Shown here: piece after piece, positions 52,916 through 64,000 of the stretch
Layout of the letters: every line of letters begins with the position of its first letter
How positions within the stretch are numbered: the stretch's first letter is position 1
Assembly: GCF_029962835.1 (NCBI RefSeq)
Contig: NC_080573.1
Location: forward strand, 37,069,001 to 37,133,000
DNA length: 64,000 nt
Reading direction: 5' to 3'
DNA from: Magnolia sinica
Lineage: Eukaryota; Streptophyta; Magnoliopsida; Magnoliales; Magnoliaceae
Program-made: the position numbers and the translations under genes
The notes under the pieces: model-generated
Seen by the model: only the letters and a program-made list of their open reading frames with translations
The model's database searches: none
Told to the model about the DNA's origin: nothing

Positions 52916-55900
52916 TTTCAAAGAACCCAGCTAAGGCTACTTGTGCGAGTGAGATTAGAATCCATCAATCCAATCCACAGGCATGGACATGCATTCAATC
53001 CTACCTGTTCATCAGGCAACTCTGTGGTGAATCTACAATGGCCAAAAACAGGATGATCAGCCCATCAGGCGAGCCACATACACATGGACACTTGAAGAAA
53101 GATTGATTAGTAGTCCACATTCAACACATCAGCTCACCCAACCTGAAAGGTGGGGCCTTATTTCTCAGCCAGTTTAATCACACAGTCAGACCCACCCAAT
53201 GGACAGCCAGATCTAACTCACGTGCCAGATGGCACGTACGCCCCACTAGTAGGATAAGAATCCTACTTGCTCAAGTACACTTACACAATTCTCAACATGG
53301 AATCATACCCAACATGTTTCATCCATATATTCAGCATCAAAGTAAGTAAAAATAATAGAGAAAAAAGAAAGAAAAGAACAAGGAAGACTCATCGTCAGAG
53401 GTCGTTTTCTTACCATCCAAGGAAGGTGGGCAATGGAATCTTTGATGGGGTGATGCCATGTCTATCCCCCATGAAAATGTCTAAGAAGATGTCCCTCCAT
53501 CAGCACATTATATTAGTTAAAAATGGTCATGTCTTGATAAAAATGAGTCTGTCTTCTTTTGCTCCTGCCTACTTGGACACATACAATCCTGTCCACCAAA
53601 AAAAGAACAGATACAACCCTGCAACACCAACCAACCCTATGAAGATGATCAAAATCAAGCACCAACAATGGAAAAGGATCTTGTTGTATTTAAGGAAATC
53701 ATAACAGATTAAGGATATATTATGTTAATATGAATGCAAATCACGCGCCGTTTGATTGTTTTACATAGGCGGTCCACTGAGTGCAGATCCAACCGCCCAT
53801 GTGAACCGATCAAAAGACTGCATCAGCACTTTCTTTTATGCCACACATGCGCATCTGGGATTAGCAGGTAATAAAGCAAGAGAAAAGAGCTGTAGATACA
53901 ACAATGATAATGCGGCAATGTTTGTATTATCATGACCGGATGGTGTTGTCAGGTCCATGTTTACGTCGGGCACATGCAGTGAATATGGAGAAGATCTAAT
54001 GGAACCCACATTTCCTAATCTTTTAATAAGAACTGGTCCATATGCACTGGCTGATTGGCAACAAAGGCGAGTCCCCAACTGTGAAAAGAATCAGAAGATA
54101 AATGAATCCCCATGAGCCATGTCGGCTTGGTGGACCCCGCAATGAAAATGGCATCCAAAATTCAATTGGTGGTCCAGAAGCTTTATTTGAATGTGCGCGG
54201 GACCAATGCCCACTTAGAAAAAAGTTTGATAAGAAACAGAAAGGGATGGTTTGAGGAGAGGAAAGCCACAGAATGGAGATATCGAGACTGTTCATCCGTT
54301 GGGCCCCACTTTTAATGTTCCCTAGATTAAAAAATAGGACAATCTGCTTCTCAGGTAGGTCACGCTTATAAGAATGCCACATGTGAATACATCCACACCA
54401 ATATGTTTTCAATAGAAAAATGTCTTAATAGAATCCAAATGTATCCATAATGGGGAGTCTACCGTATATAATATCCAAAGCATTCATACATAATAAATGC
54501 ATCAAAATTTTTTGCTATTGTGGTGTCGGTGTTGGGTCAATGTCTAAACAACAACCAAAGAGAAAATATAATATCTCACCATTTCCTGCATTTTTTTTTT
54601 AAGGTAGGCCATGTTCGGTTGCAGACTATTGAATTAAATTGCAATAATCAGTTTGATATAGAGAGACCACATTGTAGTTACCTAGTAATTTGTATTATTT
54701 AGTCTTCAAATTGTGGTTACAGAATAAAATTGCAATTTGGAGCTTAGCTAATGCTGATTTGGTCGTTCCAGCTTTATTGAACTAAATATCGCAATTGAAT
54801 TAGATAGTGCATCGAAAAGTTGACATAAGAATGTGTTCCGGTTGGTTTTATAGAGTAAGGATGTTAACAGCTGTTTTGAAAGTGTTTGGTGAAAGAGTCG
54901 CTTTCAGATAGCATGATTGCTGCTTATGACAGAGCGAAAAGTTTCCATCACAGTGAAAATGGAAAAAAAAAAAAAAAAAAATCATGTAACAAGGTATCAA
55001 CAAAAGAGAGGATTGCTACTTGCAGGTGCCCATCTGCCAAGTGCCAAACAGAAGTGGTGGCCCACATGCCAAAATGGCAAAATCTAGGCCGCCAACAGGC
55101 GGGCCCCATGGTTCATGTGCCCTAACTCCAAAATTAGGCCAGTCCACTTGCAAGGTCTGCAGCGCTTTTCCAGAGAAGTGGATATTTAGTGAAGGATAGC
55201 TATTGTCCACATTCAATGTAGATGGCCAGCCCACCAAATAAGTGGGCAGGTCTGAATTATGTACTAGTGCATGCTCCTTGTGGGGCCCACCTGATAAATG
55301 GCAAAGATTTTACACACTTGGGCATTGGTGTATGGCACTGACAGATGCGCATCTGCAAGCAATTTCTTTGAAAAATAAGCAATGATTGCGAAAAGAAAAT
55401 GCTCATATATCATGAAACAGCTACAGTATTTTTACAGTTGCTCAATTCAGCAAGAACACCAAATAAAGAATCGCTGTGATGGGCAATTTCATCTATCCAA
55501 ACAGACTCAATGCGTTGCCGAACGAGGAGTTTGGCAACATCATGAACAGTTACACCACAAATTCTGAACCAATTTGAAAACAATCATAGGCTATCGTTCT
55601 GTGGATATGTACACATTACAATCTTGCCTCTGGATCCATCAGGATATCTTGGCCAGTGAAGTGGACATATCACCATGGAACGAGTGTTTCAGATGTTCCA
55701 ATCAGAACAGCAGCGGCATCAAGCTTTTGCAGGATTTGGGGAAGTGTTTAGTTGAATTTTCCAAAGGAGGGATATGAGCATGAACGGTACAGATTATCTG
55801 GGGCTAACCTGTAAATAAAAAAAAAAAGAACTTGAATTAATCGAGCGGTCCACACTTACATCCCGAAAAAATGTAAGAAAAAAATCAGATCAAACCAAAG

Positions 55901-56650
55901 TTATAGAAGATACAGTGGGAATTCATTGAACAATTGAACAAAGAAGAGGATCTCCAACTGGCTAGAATTTAGATTCTTATGCCTGTCCTTTTCTTATCCC
56001 CAACCCACCTTCATTTGACATCGAAAGATATCCATAAAACAGAATCATTTCCATAGTAAAATGACCAAAATGCCCTCCACATTTGAAATTCTCATGAAGC
56101 ATTCACCAATGATTTTAGAAGAAAAGCTTCTTCTTGAAAAATCAAGGTTGTTTACATTTCTCCTAAAAGCAGGATTGGGTGTGCCATGGGTAATTTGGGG
56201 CATTGGGCCAACACAACCGAGATTTAATGGGTCAGCACTTCGTCACCTTTGCCGCCCCAAATGCAGTTGAGATAAGAACAGAAAGGTCATGTACTTAACT
56301 CAACCATGACTTGACGTTAACACATCCTGTCGGCTTTGGAAACTGTAAACCCACAAATGTCGTCTTAACACATCAAATAATTAACTTCAGAGAGACTCCA
56401 TTCTACTTGTAAATTCAAGAATGAAATGCCCATTTCTAAAAGAGCAATATTTCCATGGTGATAAAAGGGGACTAATAATAAATAAATAAATAATATTACG
56501 ATAGCTTTGTATTGTCATTAGACAAGGTCTTGTCATCGTTTTTTTTTCAAGAATTCAGTGATCCTTCAAAAAAAAGGCTAGCTTTCATGAACGGAAACAC
56601 AGTAACACGTGCGTCCAACACCGAATTGTTATTTACACCCTCTATTCTTG
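52916..56650. other. Gene-free stretch upstream of the PIF 3' end
   Basis: Nothing convincing is coded here. A plus-strand frame at 53267-53704 (145 residues, Lys/Arg-rich) has no recognised domain and sits in A-rich sequence. Around 54600-54810 the repeated words GCAATTTGGA and ATTGAATTA, in both orientations, suggest a decayed MITE. A 55574-55777 frame is also unrecognised. Confidence 0.4.
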
Positions 56651-56699
56651 ATAAATATACTCTTCTTTTTTTTCCTTTTGGTTGAATAGTACAAAAGAT

Positions 56700-56862
56700 G
56701 GACATTTTATTGCAAAAAAAAAAAAAAAAAAAATAGAAGAAAAAAAAAAGGTGGATGATAATATTTTTTTTAAAAAAAATTTATTGCAAAAAAATTAGAA
56801 GAAAAAAAAAAGGTGGATGATAATTTATTTTTTTTGTTAAAGAGAAAAAAAAAAAAAAAAAA
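56700..56862. repeat. A-rich duplicated segment
   Basis: The words TTATTGCAAAAAAA and AAAGGTGGATGATAAT occur twice, about 75 bases apart, within poly-A and poly-T runs. This lies just beyond the PIF stop codon (56904), probably in or after its 3' UTR. Confidence 0.75.
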
Positions 56863-56903
56863 GTGGTAGAAATAGTGGAAAAGCAGTACTTGGGATGTTT
56901 TCA

Positions 56904-59111
56904 TTAAACCAATTCATGCCAAACCATACCCAGATTGCCATTTTGAATATTGTCGGACAGAACTCCATTGCAAGGTCCACCACTACTACTAGGCGGTGCC
57001 ATCATCTGACTATGTGGCATTGCCTGAGTTCCATACGTAAATAAATTCATCGCCTGAAAGATAATCAAGAGAATAATCATGAAAATTACTCAGAAAACCA
57101 AAACAGAAGTGCAAAACAAGGTTTGATGATCTGGACCTGAGGTGTCGTTTGCATGGGATGGAAGCCGATGTAACGTGCATATGATTCTGGAATGCTGGCA
57201 TTCTGCATCTGGTTCTGAAAATTAACAGGATTTAAGACCGGAGATGGGCACATTGGGGGCTGGTTTGCTGCAAGCGTTGAGACGATAGATTGATCAACTA
57301 GTGGGACTCTTGGTAACTGTACCGGGCCATGAATTGAAGGCAAAGTAGCATGGCCCATTCCCATGCCCATACGTGATAAATAATGCTGGACACCCGGAAA
57401 CATCATCGGCGCCATGCCACTTCCCATCCACATTATCTGTGACACGAAAAGAATTATTGAGGCAATCTAGCATGTTAAAAGCCCATTTGGATGTCTGCCA
57501 AAATCAGGATTTCGCTACCCTTATTCAAAGAAACCAATCTACAGTGCGTTTTGGATGGAGCGGATGTGCCATTTGCAAATCGCAAATGGTCCACTTGAGA
57601 TTTTGGGTGGAAGGCATCCAGTCCGCTGCTTTTGTACCGCCCAAAAAAAGGAGGCAAAAACAAATGCAAACATGGTTACAAGTTGAGCGGTTCTCATACC
57701 TGGACCTGTAATTGAAGTGACTTCAAGTACTCAATCGCCTCATCCAGCATCGATGCTTTGTCTGACTAAACAATTAGAATTTAAATTATTACTCTAGTAG
57801 TTGAAATAATGAGCTTATTGGCAATCTACAGAACACACTGCATGGGCCCACATGCTTGCATGTTCAGATGATCCAAGTGGCCTGTCTGGTGGGTACCATT
57901 GAGTACGGTCCACAATCCAAAAACCACAACCATGCAGCATCTTAATCTTTGAAATTTTCCAGCTGAATTTGGACCATTGACTAGCTTTGTTTCAAGCGTA
58001 TGTTTGAATCCTATTTACCAGATTGTCACAACCAATAAATAGGATTCAAAAAATCACAACCATGCAACATCTTAATTGTTGAAATTTTCCAGCTGAATTT
58101 GGACCATTGACTAGCTTTGTTTCAAGCGTATGTTTGAATCCTATTTACTGGATTGTCAGGATCATCAACCGTCATGATTTTAGCCCATGCATAGTAATGC
58201 CCACCAGACGGACTGCTTAAATCATCCAAAAAAGCAGCAATTTGGGAACCTTCCAATGACATATGATTGGGTCTTCTTAGTGTGGAAGGAGAAGGTAGAA
58301 TACCTTGTTACAGTGAGGTATGAGCTCTTGAAGTGCTTTCATCTTTTCATTGATTCTATCCCTCCGTCTCTGCATCAGGAAGATCAATTGTAAGATGCTT
58401 ATGCATGGTTGCAAAGTTAGAGATGGTTGTAAGATTCCTCGAAACCTACCCTTTCTGAAAGATTGTGGACCTCAGCTGCACGGCTTCTCCGGGCAGATGC
58501 AGATCGCTGAGGTGGCTTGTTTGCCTCTGCTGATTCATACTCAGCCTCCTGCACATTTTCAGTGATTTCATTCTCAACATGAAAATCCGAGATATATATG
58601 AACATGCCCATCTTTTTTAGATACAGAACAGAAGAGCCCTGCTCTCCCCACATGTGCCGGTGCAGCATGTTTGAGGAGAACCGGGATAGCTCATCGGGCT
58701 GGGTTGGGTTGGGGGTCAACCTGAGTCTGAACCGACCTCAAGAGGACCCAACCTGCAACCTGCAACCTGACCTGACCTGACCTGAATTCCAACTTGAGGC
58801 TCCCAACACAAATCCATGTTATTATTCAAAACCCAACCTAATCCAACTTGAATTTGCTCAACCCAAACCCAACCCAATTTCAAATCTGATTGGAGTTTTC
58901 CAACCCTAACCAAAACCAAGGACCCTAAAAACCCAACCCAGGCCAACCCGAACCCAAGTTGCAGCCTAGCGGGCCCACCAGTTGATCAAACTACATTTAG
59001 AACATGCCCAAAATTTGAATTCCTAATCTTGCAAATGTCCATCTCATTTCTCATTCTTCATCCGTGTCCTTACACAACTTCAAAATGATGTAGTGATATT
59101 TATTTGTTATC

Positions 59112-59159
<48 letters not shown>

Positions 59160-60113
59160 GCTAACCTCGCTCTGGCACTCAGATTCTTCGGCATCTCTGC
59201 CCTTCCTCTTATGACTATGGTTGCTAGCAGTTTCTTTGGCCATTCTTCCCAAACTACCCCCAGACCTGCCAGAAGATGAAGTAACAGTTGGCTCGAGTGT
59301 GTCTGTCTGCCCCCTCTCATTCTGCAAAAACGTCTTCCGCACATCCTCCTTGACAGCCCCAGCAAAGACATCTTTACCACCAACACCGCTGCTCGAAGCA
59401 CGGCTCAAATCGGCCTCATTCTGAACATGATTACTGCCACAATGGCTCGACCCAATTGTCATGATCGACGAATCTCCCACCTCTCCTTGAATTACATTGC
59501 TCGGTCCTTTTTCTCCAAATGGTACATTTGGCGGGCCCAAACCAGCCTTGATTGGCCTTGAGAAATGCGAAAAGTTGACAATTTGACCACCATTCAAACC
59601 AGGAGTTTGCAGGGCCGAATTGTTTCCTTGCGATCTGGGAGGGGGCATCACATTTTCTACAAATTGCAGATTATTGTACTGTTTAATAACAGGTTGAGAT
59701 CTTGCAGCACCACTCATGACAAAGACATTAGTTTCTTCACCAGTATCGAATTTTGGTTCTCTCACCCCTTCTGTGGGGACCTCCTTGCTCAACTTATCAG
59801 CACCGATTGAATCCACAGTCGGCATTTCATAGAAGAAGTCAGAGCAGAACTCCTTTTCTAGAGATTCATCGAGTGGGTACTGGAGCCACGAGGCAGTCTC
59901 ATCTTCTTGAATAAAACTGCTTGGATTCCCCAAAGACCCACCACCTTTTATTGGTTGATCGGGTCTATGAACTTGTTTCGATTCGTTAGAAGTGGGCATT
60001 GGCTTTCGTTGTGTTTGGCTGTTCAAGACCACCTGTCCATTCCGCCATAAAAGCTCTACCAGTCCATGGTCAGGCCTATAAGACCAAGATCGATTAATTC
60101 ATGAAAGAAAAAG

Positions 60114-60190
<77 letters not shown>

Positions 60191-60520
60191 CATGCAAATT
60201 GAAGGGGAGAAAAGATAAATATCAAGAAACCAGTGTACTGTTTGGATGTGCCCCAAATCACCTTTTGATCCAACATCCATGGTCATGGCAATTAATGTCC
60301 GAAAACGGCACATGCCATTGGCAAAAAGAGGGGAAAAAAGAACACGCAAACGACCCAAATAGCTATCAAAACAGAATGAAATTGGAGGGAAAAAAAAAAA
60401 AACAGGAGAGAGTTGAATTGATACTAACCCCATGGATTTCTTCTGATTTGAAATGGGGAGGAGCTCTGAAGAAGGCCTGGAGTTGTCGTCTGTATTCCAA
60501 TCAGGAACGCAGTGATTCAT
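56904..60520 (-). CDS. PIF4: Phytochrome-interacting bHLH factor, PIF4/PIF5-like
   Basis: A nuclear transcription factor of the PIF group, which binds G-boxes and promotes growth in darkness and warmth until active phytochrome B removes it. Seven coding exons join in frame: 60429-60520, 59166-60075, 58450-58548, 58304-58369, 57700-57765, 57137-57436 and 56904-57053, giving 560 residues and a TAA stop. The start ATG at 60518-60520 gives [13 protein letters not shown]. The phyB-binding APB motif reads [16 protein letters not shown] (about residues 35-50). The bHLH (about 358-412) reads [19 protein letters not shown], then [11 protein letters not shown] and [20 protein letters not shown]. The His-Glu-Arg set needed for G-box contact is present. 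Length and the N-terminus fit PIF4 relatives better than PIF3. Splice sites are GT-AG, and GTCCAG after exon 6 is weak. No damage is seen. Confidence 0.93.
57921..58160. repeat. 130-bp tandem duplication inside a PIF intron
   Basis: Copies starting near 57921 and 58051 share TTGAAATTTTCCAGCTGAAT and the sequence beyond it with only a few differences. They lie within the intron between the fourth and fifth coding exons (57766-58303). The low divergence suggests a recent duplication. Confidence 0.9.
59115..59158. repeat. (GA)n tract next to a PIF splice donor
   Basis: About 21 GA units (CT in the transcript) lie only seven bases inside the second coding intron, after the donor at 59164-59165. 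Confidence 0.9.
60117..60187. repeat. (GA)n tract in the first coding intron of PIF
   Basis: About 35 GA units (CT-rich in the transcript) lie 40 bases upstream of the exon 2 acceptor of the PIF gene. They extend the polypyrimidine region in the sense strand. Confidence 0.9.
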
Positions 60521-60855
60521 CGTAATATGAAGAATTTGCTTTTCACAAAAACACAAAAGGCAGAAAAGGAAAAAGGAAGGAAGAATTCAGCTTTGAATCC
60601 ACAACAGCTCTAGACAAAATCTACAAGATCACAAATCATGATTAAAAAAGACTTAATCCTCACTTAAAGAAGCTAACTTTAATGCTTAGAACAGTGAAAG
60701 AAGATCATACCACCAAACCCACATTTTTAAAAAAAATGAAAAATGAAAAACAATGGAAAGATAAAAGATGAAATAAAATTCCAACATCCATTTTTAGACC
60801 ATTTTGCATCTATAAATCAAACAAGTAAAAAAAAAAAATGGCCAACCAAAATTTC

Positions 60856-60896
<41 letters not shown>

Positions 60897-60966
60897 CCAA
60901 TAGCTAGAAAAGCTAGTAACTCCATCACAAAGAAATCAAAAAACAGGAAACCTCAAAGGAAAAAAG

Positions 60967-61027
<61 letters not shown>

Positions 61028-61839
61028 TCTCTCTCTCTCTCTCTGTGTGTTCCCTGAGCTAAAAAGAAAACCCCACATCAGAATTGCCAAAAAACACAAA
61101 CAAAAGAAGAGGAAGAAGAAGAAGAATTTCCCAGAACTCACCTAAAAACTATACTTTCCAACTAAACCAACTAAACGAATTAAAAAAATAAATAAATAAA
61201 TAAAATAAAAAATCTACAAACTACAAAAAAATTACAAGCTCATCTGAAGCATAAGTTCCAAATACCCCAGAAAATTTCAAAATGCAGAAAATAAAATAAA
61301 TAAATAAATAAGACTAACAGAAACTGAGAAACAAAACAACCAGACAAAAGCACCAATTTCCATAAAACCCACATGCAAACCTACAAAAACTCAAGAAAAC
61401 TAGAAACTAAAAACATCACAAATTTTCAAAACACCCACCTGAAAAGGAACAGAAAACCAACATCAAATACTCCAAAAGAAAATTTTAAAAAGAAAAAAGA
61501 AAAAGAAAAACCTGAATAGCACGACAAACCCAACAGCAATCAGAAGCAAAAAGTTGTGGTAATCCACCAATACAAGAACCCAAATTACTCAAATAAAAAA
61601 ACCAAAAAAATAAAAAAAACAAAATTAACCAATTGAATTTATAAAACAGCCCATCTCAAAAAGAAAATAAAACAGAAAACATAAAACCTACATCTAGAAA
61701 ATCACAATTTCCATGCAATCCTTCTCTTCAAAACAAAAACAAAAAACACAGAAAATAAAAAAAAATAAAAAAAAAAACAAGGAACCATCTAGAATCTCAA
61801 TTAAAAATTAACAGCAAAAAAACCAAAATGAATAAAAAT

Positions 61840-61874
<35 letters not shown>

Positions 61875-62090
61875 CAAAGCAGCAGCTAAAAACAAGCATA
61901 ATTTCCATACTCTCCCACCCACCATGAAAGAGAAAACAAAAAATATATATATATAGAAATAGAAAAAAAAAAAAAACCAACCTGATGTTTTTGAAGCTTT
62001 GATTTCCCAAAAGAGAAAAGGAATCTTTAAGAGATTTTCTCCAGACCTCTGCTCTGTTCTGCTCTGCTCTGCTATCACACTCTCTCACTC
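60521..62090 (-). promoter_or_regulatory. PIF 5' leader with a probable leader intron
   Basis: The sense strand near 62090-61981 is C/T-rich and ends in AACATCAG/GTTGG, a plausible donor. An acceptor-like TTTGTCTAG occurs near 60610, about 90 bases before the start codon. The implied leader intron is about 1.4 kb, A/T-rich, with CT or GA microsatellites at 60860-60893, 60972-61020 and 61843-61872. The transcription start is not identified directly. Confidence 0.5.
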
Positions 62091-62229
62091 TCTCTCTCTC
62101 AATCCTAAAAGAGTGTAAGAAGTCGTGGGGGTCTGAGATTTGACTCGTGTGCTTTTAACCATGGTTAGATTCGACAACCCCACAGGACATCTACAGTGGC
62201 CCACTATCACCTCCAATCTCTTTCGCCTG

Positions 62230-62690
62230 GCGGTTCTATCGAACGATCTGTGGGGGCCAGCATGATTTATATTTTTTATCCACTCCGTCCATCCATTTTG
62301 AGAGATCATTTTAAGTTGCCAACCCAAAAAAGAGGCAGATTGAATGCTCAATTGGACCACACCAAAAGAAGCAGTGGGGATTGAAATCTTACTGTTGAAA
62401 ACCTTCTAGGGCCCACCTTAATGTTTATTTGTCATCCAACCTGTTCATAAGGTCTGATAGACCGGAAGTAACAACATAAATACTAACTTTGATTCAAAAC
62501 TTGTGCCCTGGAAAGTTTTCAACAGTAACCTTTCAATCCCCATTTGCTTCCTGATCTGTGGTACACTTGAGCCTCCAATCTGCCTACTTTTTTGGGTTCA
62601 TGCTCAAAAGGGATCTATCAAAATGGATGAACGGCCTAGATAAAACATAAATATTACGGTGGGCCCCACAGATCCTGTAATGAACCGTCC
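62230..62690. mobile_element. M1 family fold-back MITE, best preserved copy
   Basis: The left GATCTGTGGGGGCC (62245) and the right GGGCCCCACAGATC (to 62674) are inverted copies. Complementarity continues outward through GGCGGTTC / GAACCGTCC and inward through ATCCATTTTGA / TCAAAATGGAT. A clear flanking duplication was not found. The element is non-coding and lies about 140 bases upstream of the probable PIF transcription start. Confidence 0.65.
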
Positions 62691-62759
62691 GTCTCTACTT
62701 ATGTCGTGGCCGGGGTAATCCGCGCCCCTTTCAACCTAATTCAGGTGGGCGTGGCTTCG

Positions 62760-63120
62760 GTGGATCCCTAACTGTGGGGACATATTGATGTATGTGTCTT
62801 ACATTCGCACCATTCATCCGTTTTGACGACTCATTTGATCCTGCCTTATGTGGGCAAACGGCTGTAACATCAACCATTAAAGTCTTTTTGTTAGCCATTC
62901 ATTTGTTGATAATATCAAAGAAATGAAGAGACCACACAAATATTAGCTTAATCCAAAACTTTTTTAGTGCATGAGAAGTTTTAATGGTCAATCACTGCTA
63001 TATCTCATGGTGTGGTTCACTTAAGATTTAAATCTGTTTCATTTATGAGATCATGCCTTAAATGAGCTTTCAAAACATATGGACGGCATAGATATAAGTA
63101 TTGATCCACCAACCTGGGTT
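62760..63120. mobile_element. M1-related MITE copy, degraded
   Basis: Shares the family's block order with the neighbouring copy: 'CATTCATCCGTTTTGA', then 'GCCATTCATTTGTTGAT', 'AGCTTAATCCAAAACTTTT', 'ATGGTGTGGTTCACTTAAG' and 'ATGGACGGCATAGAT'. The ends are not well defined. The stretch from 63120 to 63530 is similar repeat text with no gene. Confidence 0.5.
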
Positions 63121-63532
63121 GACCTGGGACCTTCCTAAGCTGCGCTCAATTAAGATGCAGGAAGGTTGCTGTAGGCCTACCATGATGACTTAATGACATC
63201 TCCTCTAACAACCATACTACTAGCCTATTTTAGCCTTGGGTTCAAAAAACAGTCCAATCCATGGCATGTGCCATATGAGTGGAACATGTGAACTGTGTTG
63301 TATATATACCATTCATCCACTGAAAATGAAACATCCACCCATGATGTAATCACAACCGGCCATTTCAAAGCTTATGTGGGGCTCCATGTTTCGGCATTCT
63401 AGCTTGTGTGGTCCACTCAGGTTATGAATCAGCCTGATTTTTTAGCCATGTATAAACATGGATGGTGTCGTGAGGGGTGGGGATTGGGTACTATACTCAC
63501 TAGGTCCTAGTTGGAGACGGAGGGTCCCTTGA

Positions 63533-63938
63533 GGGGGTGCTTGGCATTTGACGCGTGTGTATTAAATGGGGTTAGGTGGGATAGAAATGCATTTGGTCCC
63601 ATGCAATTCCATCAGCATTAGGTGGGACGGAGTTGCATTTAATTCTAAGAAATTGCATTTGGTCTCATGCAAGGTTTCTATGAATTTTGAAATCCACTAC
63701 ACATATGGGCCCCACATCAATGCATGCGTTTATTCATGTCATTCATCCATATACGCCGTTAACATATGGCATTCTATTTATACATGTGTACGAGTGAACG
63801 ACATCCGTTGTGAATTTAGTCAATGGATTACAATTTCATAGTCCACCAAACATTATTTTACTTAATTTAGAGTCTTCCCATGGTAAAAATTTTATCCCAA
63901 ACATGGTATTAGATAGGTACAATAGACCAAACATGCCC
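63533..63938. mobile_element. Tourist-like MITE with TGA duplication
   Basis: The left end GGGGGTGCTTGGCATTTG faces the complement of the right end, GGGCATGTTTGGTCTATTG. TGA flanks both sides (63530-63532, 63939-63941). Size is 406 bp with no coding capacity. The inverted ends are short and imperfect, so the call is moderate. Confidence 0.5.
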
Positions 63939-64000
63939 TGAGGGGTTGTGGGGCCCATCGTGATATATGTGTTTTATCTACTCTTGCCAATCCATTTTGA

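Noticed and set aside
53267-53704. 145-residue plus-strand frame, Lys/Arg-rich
   Set aside because: Lies in A-rich DNA, lacks a recognised domain and has no convincing promoter or splice context; kept only as a note in the gap entry.
55600-55760. Possible gene remnant on either strand
   Set aside because: Short protein-like text on both strands but no family recognised and no splice or start context.

Overview
The window is plant nuclear DNA. It holds two multi-exon host genes with GT-AG introns (an FLS2-type receptor kinase and a PIF-type bHLH factor) and a U2 snRNA gene with a plant Pol II-type promoter. LTR, PIF/Harbinger, Mutator-like, SINE and LINE repeats surround them. There are no bacterial features. 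The very frequent words TGGGCC / GGGCCCAC in intergenic DNA and repeats remind me of magnoliid genomes, but that assignment is a weak inference.

Layout. 1-6500: a MITE fragment, a tRNA-derived SINE with target-site duplications (TSDs), then a two-exon FLS2-like LRR receptor kinase on + (1698-6110) whose frame is broken at three places. A 104-bp repeat, three copies long, follows its stop codon. 6920-7207: a U2 snRNA gene on -. 7210-11820: AT-rich DNA with no gene seen. 11822-32029: a nested repeat block. It contains a 570-bp Tourist-like MITE split by a 6.15-kb solo-LTR-like element, two reversed right-end pieces of the same LTR family, and a second solo-LTR-like element (about 3.1 kb) split by a 4.3-kb member of the first family.

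32411-45075: a stack of DNA transposons. A 10-kb PIF/Harbinger element with 33-bp terminal inverted repeats (TIRs) and TTA duplications carries a HARBI1-type transposase and a Myb/SANT accessory gene. It also carries a third reading frame that looks like an RNase H1 hybrid-binding domain followed by a C-terminal membrane segment. A PIP1 aquaporin fragment and an L1 LINE fragment lie inside it. A 2-kb non-autonomous Harbinger-like element follows, separated only by a single TTA. A 531-bp Mutator-like MITE with a 9-bp duplication then sits across the far edge of the second element.

45398-49073: a candidate small two-exon gene with a TATA box and three ACGTG (G-box/ABRE) cores; its product is not recognised. 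49074-56880: no convincing gene, but a second SINE with a 15-bp duplication and long CT arrays. 56904-60520 (-): a PIF4/PIF5-like bHLH gene with seven coding exons that assemble without a break into 560 residues. Its 5' leader reaches about 62090. 62230-64000: MITEs only.

The host genes do not form a cluster or pathway. The receptor kinase would act in pattern-triggered immunity, the PIF in light and temperature signalling, and U2 in splicing. The most unusual content is the 10-kb Harbinger element with its third reading frame and captured host fragment, and the very long solo LTRs.
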